DNA of 6,970 bases from Acidobacteriota bacterium. Lineage in GTDB: Bacteria > Acidobacteriota > Thermoanaerobaculia > Multivoradales > UBA5704. The stretch spans positions 1 to 6,970 of the forward strand of contig QHVW01000083.1 in NCBI GenBank assembly GCA_003223675.1, in the 5' to 3' direction. Position 1 is the stretch's first letter, and every line of letters begins with the position of its first letter. Position numbers and translations under genes: made by a program. The notes beneath the pieces are model-generated. The model was not told the origin of the DNA. It saw only the letters and a program-made list of their open reading frames with translations, and did no database searches. This document shows positions 1 through 5,662 of the stretch, piece by piece.

Positions 1-111
1 GAGACCGGGCTGAGCATCAACACTCTGCTGTCGCGCAAGCATTACGCGGTCCTTCACCTGCGACGGAGGCTGCGCGACATTCACGACGAATTTCAACGAC
101 TGGGAGCGTAA
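1..111 (+). CDS. ECF-type RNA polymerase sigma factor, C-terminal end (partial)
   Basis: Frame 1 is open from the window edge to a TAA at 109-111 and gives 36 residues. They include SINTLLSRKHYAVLHLRRRL, which looks like the end of sigma-70 region 4: a recognition helix of the form (S/T)xxTLLSRxxxAxxxLR, the part that contacts the -35 promoter element. The rest of the protein lies upstream of the window. The next gene starts four bases after the stop, so the two are probably one transcript and may be translationally coupled. Sigma factors of this kind are often followed by a small membrane protein, as here. The family call rests on one short stretch, so the subgroup cannot be given. Confidence 0.72.
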   Translation, partial: ETGLSINTLLSRKHYAVLHLRRRLRDIHDEFQRLGA

Positions 112-115
112 GCAC

Positions 116-457
116 ATGAATCCGAGACGGAAGTTGCGTGTATTGAAGATCGCGGGAATCGCACTCGTGGCCGTGCCCGTGATCTTGGGGTTGTTCGGGC
201 TGCTGGTGAAGAGCCTCTGGAACTGGCTGATGCCGGAGCTGTTCGGCGTGCGCCCGATCACCTACTGGCAGGCCCTCGGGGTGTGGCTCCTCAGCCGCAT
301 CCTCCTCGCCGGCTTCCACGGCCACAAGAACGACAGGCGCGGGCGAGCCCGCCTGCTCGACCGCTGGGAGCTGATGTCTCCGGAGGAGCGGGCGCGCCCG
401 ACGTCCTCCGGTGCGAGGAGATTGAAAAGCCGATTCCTGGGGACGACGAGGTCCTGA
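116..457 (+). CDS. Small two-helix membrane protein with a deletion-altered C-terminus
   Basis: This 113-residue ORF has a basic N-terminus and two hydrophobic segments, about residues 13-34 and 48-67. Between them is WNWLMPELFG, and after them a basic stretch and RWELMSPEERAR (83-94). The pattern (WNWLMP, ITxWQALG, then RWExMxPEER) resembles small membrane proteins often found directly downstream of ECF sigma factors; their function is unknown to me, though a role in sensing or controlling the sigma factor is plausible. The ATG at 116 lies four bases after the sigma-factor stop, with GGGAG at 102-106 as a possible ribosome site. Residues 95-113 do not look native: from about position 395 the DNA is oxidoreductase coding sequence read in the wrong frame. 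The natural acidic/basic tail expected after PEERAR is missing. Confidence 0.7.
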   Translation: MNPRRKLRVLKIAGIALVAVPVILGLFGLLVKSLWNWLMPELFGVRPITYWQALGVWLLSRILLAGFHGHKNDRRGRARLLDRWELMSPEERARPTSSGARRLKSRFLGTTRS

Positions 458-1329
458 TCGCCGTCCGCGCGGCTTCAGTCAATCCGCTGGACTGGCATTT
501 CCTGCGCGGCACGCCGTACATCGGCCGCTTGCAATTCGGGCTGCGCAAGCCGAAGATTCCCCGGCTGGGCGCGGACGTGGCCGGCCGGGTGGAAGCGGTC
601 GGCAGGAACGTGACGCAATTCAAGCCGGGGGACGAGGTCTTCGGCGCGTGCCGCGGCGCCTTCACCGAGTATGTCTGCGCCCCCGAGTCGACCCTGGTCC
701 TGAAGCCGGAGACCGTGACGTTCGAGCAGGCGGCTGCCGCGCCGGTGGCGGGATTCACCGCGTTGCAGGCCCTGCGCGACAAGGGACGGCTTCAGCCGGG
801 GCAGACGGTCCTGATCAACGGCGCGGCGGGAGGCGTGGGCACGTTCGCCGTGCAGATCGCCAAATGGCTCGGCGCGGACGTGACCGGCGTGTGCAGCGCG
901 CGGAACGTGGAGACGGTCCGCTCGATCGGCGCGGATTGGGTCATCGATTACACCCAGGAGGATTTCACCCGGAGCGGGCAACGGTACGACCTGATCCTCG
1001 ACTGTGTTGGAAACCATTCCTTGTCGGCCTGCAGACGCGCCTTGAATCCCCAGGGGATCTACATCATCGTCGGAGCGCCGGACGGCCGGTGGATCAGCCC
1101 GCTCCCGCGCGTGTTCCAGGCGCTCGTGATGTCGCGGCTTGGAAGTCAGAGTCTGGTCCCATTTCTGACGAGGGGGAACCAAAAGGATCTGATCATCCTG
1201 CGCGACCTCATGGCGGCCGGAAAAGTGACGCCGGTGATCGACAGATGTTACGGGCTGGATGAGGTCCCGGAGGCGATCCGGTATCTGGAAGCGGGACACG
1301 CTCGCGGGAAAGTAGTCATCACGGTATGA
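283..1329 (+). CDS. NAD(P)-dependent zinc-less alcohol dehydrogenase/quinone oxidoreductase, N-terminus lost
   Basis: This is a medium-chain dehydrogenase/reductase of the zeta-crystallin (quinone oxidoreductase) type, a cytoplasmic NAD(P)H-dependent reductase of quinones or enones. Family-like sequence begins at GAPDVLRCEE (position 391) and includes AASVNPLDWH, LGADVAG, the Rossmann nucleotide-binding motif NGAAGGVGTFAVQIAK (179-194, numbered from GTG 283), CVGN, and a normal C-terminus ending GKVVITV. No zinc-binding cysteine cluster is apparent. The usual first strand, roughly MKAxxxxxYG before APDVL, is absent. The open frame runs back to a GTG at 283, but that leader is low-complexity Pro/Arg sequence, out of frame over the preceding membrane-protein gene, and is unlikely to be a real N-terminus. 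No ATG, GTG or TTG with a ribosome site lies near the domain start. The gene is probably a 5'-truncated pseudogene, unless it is expressed from an unusual start. Confidence 0.8.
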   Translation: MAPQPHPPRRLPRPQERQARASPPARPLGADVSGGAGAPDVLRCEEIEKPIPGDDEVLIAVRAASVNPLDWHFLRGTPYIGRLQFGLRKPKIPRLGADVAGRVEAVGRNVTQFKPGDEVFGACRGAFTEYVCAPESTLVLKPETVTFEQAAAAPVAGFTALQALRDKGRLQPGQTVLINGAAGGVGTFAVQIAKWLGADVTGVCSARNVETVRSIGADWVIDYTQEDFTRSGQRYDLILDCVGNHSLSACRRALNPQGIYIIVGAPDGRWISPLPRVFQALVMSRLGSQSLVPFLTRGNQKDLIILRDLMAAGKVTPVIDRCYGLDEVPEAIRYLEAGHARGKVVITV

Positions 1330-1332
1330 TCG

Positions 1333-2505
1333 TCAGGAGCCCGGACATGCCACCGAGATGAATTGCGGCACCGCGTAGCCCTTCACACGGCGGCGCACGA
1401 AGCTGAAGTCGAGCGCCTCCGCCAGGTTGTTCGCCGCGGCGTCGCGGACGGAGAGCGCCGGCAGGCTCCAGCGCCATTCGATCATCTTCAGGATCGAGGT
1501 GTGATCGTAGACGTCGCGGACGATCCTGCCCGGCGCCGAAAACGGTGAAACGATCAGGCAGGGGACCCGGAATCCGCGCAGCTCGAAAGCGGGGTCCACA
1601 TCGGGCGCCGCCGGCGGGACCACGTGGTCGAAGAACCCGCCCGACTCGTCGAACGTGATGATCAGGACGGTGTGTTTCCACTCGGGGCCCGTCGTCACCG
1701 CGCGATAGGTCTGAGCGAGCCACCACTCGCCGGCGCGGAGATCGCCATGGGGGTGATCGTCGGTGGACGTGCCGCCGCTCTCGCCCTTGAGCGGCGGGTC
1801 CACGAAGGCCACCTGGGGGAGATCGCCGGCGGCACAGTCCGCGAGAAACTGATCGTATGACTGTTGGATCGAGGTGTACTTCAGGCCCCAGAGATCGAGA
1901 AAGGACGTGTCGCTGTGGTAGTAGCGGCCATCCAGCTTCGCGTCGTCCAGGAGATCCCAGATCGTCGGCAGCGTCGAGGGTGAGAGAGAGTCGTCCATCC
2001 GGTCGGTGACCGCCGTGTGCTGGTACAGACGGTTGGGGTAGGTCGGCCCCATGAACGGAGCGAAATAACGGTCGCACACCGTCCAGTCCGGCGCGGCCTT
2101 GCCGAAAAACGGCAGGTCGCGCCGGGTGTAGTAACCGATGGAATAGATATCGTTGGTCCCCGCGCGCAACCAGCCGTCGCAGAGGCCGTCGTTGTATTCC
2201 ACCCGGGCGCCGTCGTAGGAGTGGTCAGGATCAGGAGGATGGGTCTTGAAGGCCACCCCCTGGCTGTTCTTGTAGATGAGGCCGAACTGCCGGCCGTCGG
2301 CTCTTGGAAGCCAGCCGAGAAGGTGATCGAAGGAACGGTTCTCCATCATAGCCACGACGACGTGCTCGATTCCACTCTCCTCGGGGCGCGGCAGGCCGGC
2401 TGGCCGGCCTGCCGGAGCCGCCCACGAGAGGGACCGTCCCATGGAGAGCGAGCCGATCGCGGCAGCCGAGCTATAAAGGAATTGACGGCGAGAGAGCTGT
2501 GACAT
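1333..2505 (-). CDS. Tat-exported phosphoesterase (phospholipase C/acid phosphatase family)
   Basis: The 390-residue protein belongs to the phosphoesterase family that includes non-haemolytic phospholipase C and AcpA-type acid phosphatases, which hydrolyse phosphate esters outside the cytoplasm. The N-terminus carries a Tat-like signal: SRRQFL (5-10), then a hydrophobic stretch and WAA (28-30) as a possible cleavage region. Family motifs follow in order: MMENRSFDH (53-61, metal-binding Glu-Asn), GPTYPNRLY (153-161, near the nucleophile region), DHPHGD (250-255) and TFDESGGFFDH (284-294), the last two supplying metal ligands, then YDHTSILKMIE (333-343). The length suits short members that lack the C-terminal repeats of the Pseudomonas phospholipase C. 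The ATG at 2505 is preceded by a purine-rich GGGGAGG site. It converges with the oxidoreductase, leaving three bases between the two stops. Substrate cannot be told from sequence. Confidence 0.9.
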   Translation of the reverse strand: MSQLSRRQFLYSSAAAIGSLSMGRSLSWAAPAGRPAGLPRPEESGIEHVVVAMMENRSFDHLLGWLPRADGRQFGLIYKNSQGVAFKTHPPDPDHSYDGARVEYNDGLCDGWLRAGTNDIYSIGYYTRRDLPFFGKAAPDWTVCDRYFAPFMGPTYPNRLYQHTAVTDRMDDSLSPSTLPTIWDLLDDAKLDGRYYHSDTSFLDLWGLKYTSIQQSYDQFLADCAAGDLPQVAFVDPPLKGESGGTSTDDHPHGDLRAGEWWLAQTYRAVTTGPEWKHTVLIITFDESGGFFDHVVPPAAPDVDPAFELRGFRVPCLIVSPFSAPGRIVRDVYDHTSILKMIEWRWSLPALSVRDAAANNLAEALDFSFVRRRVKGYAVPQFISVACPGS

Positions 2506-2640
2506 GAGGGCCTCCCCACCGGCGGAATCTCAACTCGGTAGGGCCTCAAGGGGGGACTGCACGCGAGGCTCTGAGCTGACCGCGCACCGGTCACACAAAG
2601 GAGGATGAGCTTTGCAAGCCGCGTGCCTTGGGGCCTGAGA

Positions 2641-2834
2641 GGGTGTCTCGAAAGGATGCCCCACTGTAGAGACGCCCCGTGGGGCGTCTCTGAGGCGGCG
2701 ACCTCGCCCGTGCTCTCTCAGACGCCCCGCGGGCGCGCCGTGGCACTTGGGATCGTCCTCTCCGCCCCGGAGACGCCCCACGGGGCGTCTCTACATTGGG
2801 GGGCCCAGACGGAATCGCCACTTTCGAGACACCC
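2641..2834. mobile_element. MITE-like non-autonomous element of nested palindromes
   Basis: The ends form a perfect 14-bp terminal inverted repeat: GGGTGTCTCGAAAG at 2641-2654 and its complement at 2821-2834. A one-base gap would extend the match by a few bases outward. Inside, 2665-2690 and 2770-2795 are perfect inverted copies of each other over 26 bp, and each is itself a hairpin (10-11 bp arms of AGAGACGCCCC around a GT or AC centre). A third, decayed relative starts near 2720. There is no transposase and no credible gene, so if mobile it depends on an enzyme encoded elsewhere. No clear target-site duplication is visible: the left flank ends CCTGAGA and the right begins CTCTAAG. The 194-bp size and symmetry fit a MITE. 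Similar GAGACGCCCC hairpins are, from memory, dispersed in many environmental genomes. Confidence 0.65.
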
Positions 2835-2960
2835 CTCTAAGGCGATCCCTACAGCCCAACCCATCCTTAATCTCGCTCCCTGTTCTCTCGGTTTGCCTAT
2901 ACGCCAGCGGGACCCTCAGGAAACGGGCAAGCCCAACTCGGACAAGAGGATAGCCTCCAT

Positions 2961-2998
2961 GGGGTGACCTATCCAGGCCATCTGGATAAGAGCACCCC
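2961..2998. repeat. Two-part hairpin of unknown role
   Basis: GGGGTG (2961-2966) pairs with CACCCC (2993-2998). Inside it, after a small internal loop, TATCCAG (2970-2976) pairs with CTGGATA (2982-2988) around a five-base loop. There is no T-run on either side, so it is not a standard intrinsic terminator. It has no recombination boxes of the attC kind at suitable distance. It could be an RNA structure, a protein-binding palindrome or chance. Confidence 0.35.
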
Positions 2999-3042
2999 GA
3001 AGCCGGCGCGCCAAGTCGATTCTACGTCAGGTCGCCGCCACG

Positions 3043-3072
3043 TTGACGTTTCGTCGGGCGCAGGCGTAAAAT
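3043..3072 (+). promoter_or_regulatory. Sigma70-type promoter reading into the cassette array
   Basis: TTGACG (3043-3048, 5 of 6 consensus bases) and TAAAAT (3067-3072, 5 of 6) are separated by 18 bases. Transcription would start near 3079 and leave a leader of about 130 bases before the first cassette gene. The AT-rich -10 region stands out in GC-rich surroundings. Its place, just before the first cassette and reading into all three ORFs, matches that of an integron Pc promoter, although no integrase is present to show common descent. Confidence 0.5.
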
Positions 3073-3178
3073 AGTAAAGGCTTGAGAATAAAAGACATGC
3101 GTATTCCTCTACGATTCCCGACGGCAGTGCGGAGGAACGACGATAAGCATTCTGGAGCTTAGGCGGTGAAAGTTAAGC
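3064..3178 (+). other. Possible degenerate attC site (or leader RNA hairpin)
   Basis: GTTAAGC at 3172-3178 fits the right-hand attC box GTTRRRY and lies 30 bases before the first cassette gene. GCGTAAA at 3064-3070 matches the left box RYYYAAC at five of seven positions. Between them, 3078-3089 pairs with 3149-3160 (one mismatch, two G-T pairs), and 3100-3110 pairs with 3131-3139 with a two-base bulge, giving a long imperfect stem. Total length (115 bp) is within the attC range, but the left box is poor, the spacers unequal and the middle unpaired. It overlaps the promoter's -10 element, so it could equally be a structured leader. Confidence 0.3.
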
Positions 3179-3194
3179 TAGGCTGTAGGCACCC

Positions 3195-3203
3195 AAAGGA
3201 GGT
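3195..3203 (+). promoter_or_regulatory. Strong ribosome binding site for the first cassette gene
   Basis: AAAGGAGGT is a near-perfect Shine-Dalgarno sequence, five bases before the GTG at 3209. It decides the start, because no ATG lies in frame near this point. Confidence 0.8.
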
Positions 3204-3208
3204 CCGAA

Positions 3209-3955
3209 GTGGACTTGGCCTGGATTCCTCAACTGTTCTTTGACCTCGTGGGCAGAGTGATACCTGGTGCCATACTTCTCGTGGCGACCTATAGCGTCGT
3301 CCTTGGGCCTCAAGCTTCTATCAAAGACATGGTGCAGCGAGACCTGTTCTCGGTAGGCTTGACGATCTTGTGGCTGTTTCTCGCCTATTGTATCGGCTTA
3401 ATGGGAGGACAGCTTTGGGTGTCTACGCTCGGAAAGTTGATAAAAAAGAGAGAGCTCAGAACTGAGCGTAAAGCCGTGGAAGGCGCTCTCGCTGACCACA
3501 ATCAAGTCCAAGAGTGCCTTGGGGAACCATTACTGTCTATTAATACAGATAGACTACCCAGAGTTTACCTCATGCATGATCAGCTTCGATTGGTAGCACG
3601 AGAGGAGGCTCTCAGGCTGCTCAAGCTTAAAGCCGAGCAACGACTCTGCCACGCACTGTTTCTGGGACTTACAATTCTTGCGATAGTCAATCTTGTACTT
3701 TTTCTGATCCGCCCAAGCTCTGAACGAGTGGTGCTCGAAGTAGTGTTGATACTCGTAGTGGCGGCCTGCTGGCAACGAGCAATGCGCATGATTGAGTTCT
3801 TCGCTACAGGAACGTGCGTCGTTTGGTTCTCATTCGCCTCCGCAAGGCGCTTGCTGAGCCAAGTTGATCACAGCGAAGAAGGTGTCGCATCAGAGAATCG
3901 AGAGAAGGGGCGCCCAACACCGGCCCTCAAGCGGACACCTAGCGGTGCCGCTTAG
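3209..3955 (+). CDS. Unknown multi-helix membrane protein, first cassette gene
   Basis: I do not recognise a named family. The 248-residue product starts with FFDLVGRVIPGAILL (10-24), where a conserved-looking RxxPG sits at the entry of the first membrane segment (about 17-33). Further hydrophobic segments lie near 47-67, 147-167 and 173-188, with a possible fifth at 196-211. A charged, probably cytoplasmic domain of about 75 residues (78-145), rich in Glu, Arg and Leu and likely helical, sits between segments two and three. The start is a GTG with a strong ribosome site. The last 13 or so residues (PTPALKRTPSGAA) are encoded by the attC site and are probably not part of the fold. Base composition is lower in GC than the neighbours, suggesting acquisition. 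Cassette membrane proteins can act in stress, transport or phage defence, but nothing here picks one. Confidence 0.8.
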   Translation: MDLAWIPQLFFDLVGRVIPGAILLVATYSVVLGPQASIKDMVQRDLFSVGLTILWLFLAYCIGLMGGQLWVSTLGKLIKKRELRTERKAVEGALADHNQVQECLGEPLLSINTDRLPRVYLMHDQLRLVAREEALRLLKLKAEQRLCHALFLGLTILAIVNLVLFLIRPSSERVVLEVVLILVVAACWQRAMRMIEFFATGTCVVWFSFASARRLLSQVDHSEEGVASENREKGRPTPALKRTPSGAA

Positions 3956-3972
3956 GGCCAATCTCGTTGAGC
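3912..3972 (+). other. attC recombination site (59-base element) ending cassette 1
   Basis: Left box GCCCAAC (3912-3918) fits RYYYAAC; right box GTTGAGC (3966-3972) fits GTTRRRY. Between them the arms pair without mismatch: GGCCCT (3922-3927) with AGGGCC (3954-3959), AAGCGG (3929-3934) with CCGCTT (3948-3953), CACC (3936-3939) with GGTG (3944-3947), loop TAGC. C3928 and A3935 are unpaired. On the bottom strand, the one IntI recombines, these are an extrahelical G near the boxes and T near the loop, as in known attC sites. CTCAAGCGGACACC resembles the equivalent arm of the aadA1 attC. Expected crossover is between G3966 and T3967. The cassette-1 stop codon (3953-3955) lies inside it. Confidence 0.88.
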
Positions 3973-3991
3973 GGACAAGGACACGAGCCCG

Positions 3992-5092
3992 GTGACAGAC
4001 CTGATTCAATTGCCCGAGGTGCTCACAGCGGCGGCGAGAGGCCGCGGCGTCGCAAGCGTGGCCGTCATCCAGAGAGCCGGAGCTGCAGCGCACGCATCCT
4101 GGGTCCCAGAATCGGAGCAGGAACCGGCGTTCCTTGCATACAGCATCACGAAGACCTTCACCGCTGCGTTGATCCTCAAGCTGTGCGAAGAAGGGCAGCT
4201 CCGCCTCGATGATCGGCTGGTGAGATGGTTTCCGCGCATCGCCCACGCGGATCGAATCTCCCTTCGCCAACTTCTCAACCACACCGCCGGCATTCCCGAT
4301 TACGGTGGTATTCGCGCATATCACGAGGGTGTGAAATCCTCGCCGTCGACACCCTGGCCGTTCCAGCGGTTCGCCACCGAGACATTCGACAAGGGACTCT
4401 GGTTCGAACCTGGTCAGGGCTGGGCCTATTCCAATCCCGGCTACATGCTCCTCAAACGAGTCGCCGAGGAAGTGACTGGAGCTTCCTATAGAGCGCTCAT
4501 TTCGGAGCGCATCGCTCGGCCCTTGGGATTGCAGAGAACTTTCGTCGCGGAGTCGATCGACGATCTCGCCGCGCTTGCTCCGGGCACATCGTCCGCGCTT
4601 TCACCGGACGGCGCTCCGCGCGAGGTGCGGGCGCACTACCATCCCGGCTGGGTCTCGCATGGCGTCGTCGCGTCCACTGCTTCCGAGTTAGTTTGCTTTC
4701 TCGACGGTCTCTTTCGCGGCGAGTTACTATCGCGGCATTCTCTCGCCCAGATGACGGATTTGGTCGTTGTCCCGACGGATCCAGAGGCTTCGTCCGAGCA
4801 CGATCCGGCTTCTCGTCGCGGGAAGCCGAGCTATGGGCTTGGTCTCATGGGCGACCCGGAATCACCGTGGGGCCTGGTTGTGGGCCATAACGGCGGTGGT
4901 CCATGCTATAGTGCGAGCGTCTTCCATGCATTCGATCTCAGCGGTGCTTCCGTGTGCGCGATGGGGGCGATCGAGGAAGGCTTCAGCGCCGAAGACGTGG
5001 TCTTCGATGTTCTTGATCATTTGGCTGCCTCTGGTGATGCGCGCGCCGCCCAACAAGGGATTGCGGTTGACGGGGCTTCGTCCCGCAGTTGA
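3992..5092 (+). CDS. Serine hydrolase, beta-lactamase (class C)/penicillin-binding family
   Basis: The 366-residue protein has the signatures of the serine beta-lactamase-like fold used by class C enzymes, D-alanyl-D-alanine peptidases and esterases. They are SITK (51-54) as the SxxK nucleophile and general base, YSN (146-148) as the YxN motif, and HNGG (299-302) in place of the KTG/HxG motif. LLNHTAGIPDY (94-104) and PLGLQRT (177-183) are also typical. No signal peptide is visible, so it may act in the cytoplasm as an esterase or amidase rather than on cell wall or periplasmic antibiotics. HxG instead of KTG also argues against a true beta-lactamase. The GTG start lies 20 bases after the cassette boundary, with AAGGA (3977-3981) ten bases upstream. 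Residues 353-366 (AQQGIAVDGASSRS) are encoded by the following attC. Confidence 0.87.
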   Translation: MTDLIQLPEVLTAAARGRGVASVAVIQRAGAAAHASWVPESEQEPAFLAYSITKTFTAALILKLCEEGQLRLDDRLVRWFPRIAHADRISLRQLLNHTAGIPDYGGIRAYHEGVKSSPSTPWPFQRFATETFDKGLWFEPGQGWAYSNPGYMLLKRVAEEVTGASYRALISERIARPLGLQRTFVAESIDDLAALAPGTSSALSPDGAPREVRAHYHPGWVSHGVVASTASELVCFLDGLFRGELLSRHSLAQMTDLVVVPTDPEASSEHDPASRRGKPSYGLGLMGDPESPWGLVVGHNGGGPCYSASVFHAFDLSGASVCAMGAIEEGFSAEDVVFDVLDHLAASGDARAAQQGIAVDGASSRS

Positions 5093-5107
5093 ATTCCGGG
5101 CATAGGC
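5048..5107 (+). other. attC-like site ending cassette 2, right box degraded
   Basis: Left box GCCCAAC (5048-5054) is identical to that of the site at 3912. The arms fold with the same plan: GGGATT (5057-5062) with AATTCC (5092-5097), unpaired G5063, CGGTTG (5064-5069) with CAGTTG (5086-5091), unpaired A5070, CGGGG (5071-5075) with TCCCG (5081-5085), loop CTTCG. Both unpaired bases are at the same places as in the first site. Five pairs are G-T, however, so the bottom strand would have C-A mismatches there. The right box, CATAGGC at 5101-5107, fits GTTRRRY at only five of seven positions and lacks the GT of the crossover. It is probably a decayed site. The serine-hydrolase stop (5090-5092) lies within it. 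Confidence 0.68.
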
Positions 5108-5122
5108 ACCGACGAGACGCTT

Positions 5123-5662
5123 ATGAACGATTCGCAGCGCCATAGCGTATGGACGGCAGCCGGGTGGCTCGAAATCGTATTTGGGGTCATCGGCATTCTG
5201 TACTCCTGCGTGGTGGTCCTCTTTCTTCTCGGGGCTTCACTTGAAAACATGAAGACTCCTTCGCCGATTGGAGCCAGCGAGCTCCTGCCCGCGCTCTTCT
5301 TCGCACTCCTGCCCGCGTTTTACCTCAGCATCTCGGTTCTGGCGTTTTGCGCTGGCCTCGGCTTGCTTCGTCGCCGTTCCTATGGGCGCATCTGTACACT
5401 CGTCTTCGGCGCCCTCGCGATCATCTTCAACGCCTTTGACACCTTCTTCTTATGGCAGGATTTTCTTGTTCACGTATGGCAGGCTTACCAAAAAACTGAG
5501 CTCCCCAACGGCCCGTCCTTGGCTTCCCGTTTCGTCGAGGCGCTGGAGCTCACGCCGATCTACCTCGGATGCTCCATCGGCTTGGCTCTACTCTGCCGTT
5601 CGGTTTACACGCACCGTGAATCGTTCACCCGAGACCGACCGCCTCACCACCCGATCCCATAA
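5123..5662 (+). CDS. Unknown four-helix membrane protein, third cassette gene
   Basis: I recognise no named family. The 179-residue product has four hydrophobic segments, near 17-38, 53-78, 90-110 and 145-160, with short connecting loops. RRRSYGR (83-89) after the second segment is likely on the cytoplasmic side. The ATG at 5123 lies about 15 bases after the degraded attC box, the usual spacing of a cassette gene; the ribosome site (GACGAG, 5111-5116) is weak. The last residues after the fourth segment (THRESFTRDRPPHHPIP) are hydrophilic and the final codons overlap the end of the opposite-strand gene by 19 bases. This suggests the original 3' end and its attC were lost and the frame now stops in flanking DNA. 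The fold is complete enough that it could still be expressed. Confidence 0.7.
   Translation: MNDSQRHSVWTAAGWLEIVFGVIGILYSCVVVLFLLGASLENMKTPSPIGASELLPALFFALLPAFYLSISVLAFCAGLGLLRRRSYGRICTLVFGALAIIFNAFDTFFLWQDFLVHVWQAYQKTELPNGPSLASRFVEALELTPIYLGCSIGLALLCRSVYTHRESFTRDRPPHHPIP

Larger units (their letters stand above)
3173..5662 (+). mobile_element. Integron gene-cassette array without an integrase (CALIN-like)
   Basis: Three same-strand ORFs each start 15-40 bases after a real or possible attC right-hand box (3172-3178, 3966-3972, about 5101-5107). The first two end inside an attC, the classic cassette layout. The products are unrelated to one another and to the flanking genes: two unknown membrane proteins and a serine hydrolase. 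The first gene is visibly richer in A and T than the flanks, consistent with separate origin. No tyrosine recombinase of the IntI type is present in the window. The left boundary is uncertain. The right boundary has no attC and abuts the gamma-glutamyltransferase-family gene, which implies loss of the last site or a non-cassette junction. The sequence shows the sites; that these DNA units moved as cassettes is inference. Confidence 0.65.

Noticed and set aside
475..1299. Antisense frame of 274 codons across the oxidoreductase gene
   Set aside because: No recognisable motif and composition of a shadow frame; the + strand frame has the Rossmann motif.
1319..2077. Second - strand frame inside the phosphoesterase gene
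   Set aside because: Arg/Pro-rich shadow without motifs; the phosphoesterase frame carries the Tat signal and metal-binding motifs.
2668..2691. GC-rich hairpin as a transcription terminator
   Set aside because: No T-run follows on either strand, and the hairpin is one of an inverted pair within the MITE-like element.
2854..2937. Two further GCCCAAC boxes (2854-2860 and 2931-2937) as possible attC left boxes
   Set aside because: Neither has a GTTRRRY partner at suitable distance or a stem with one-sided unpaired bases.
2605..2967. + strand frame of 120 codons with an AAAGGAGGATG-like start region
   Set aside because: The start looks attractive, but most of the frame translates the palindromic element and repeats the same residues (RDAPWGVS and variants); no domain is visible.
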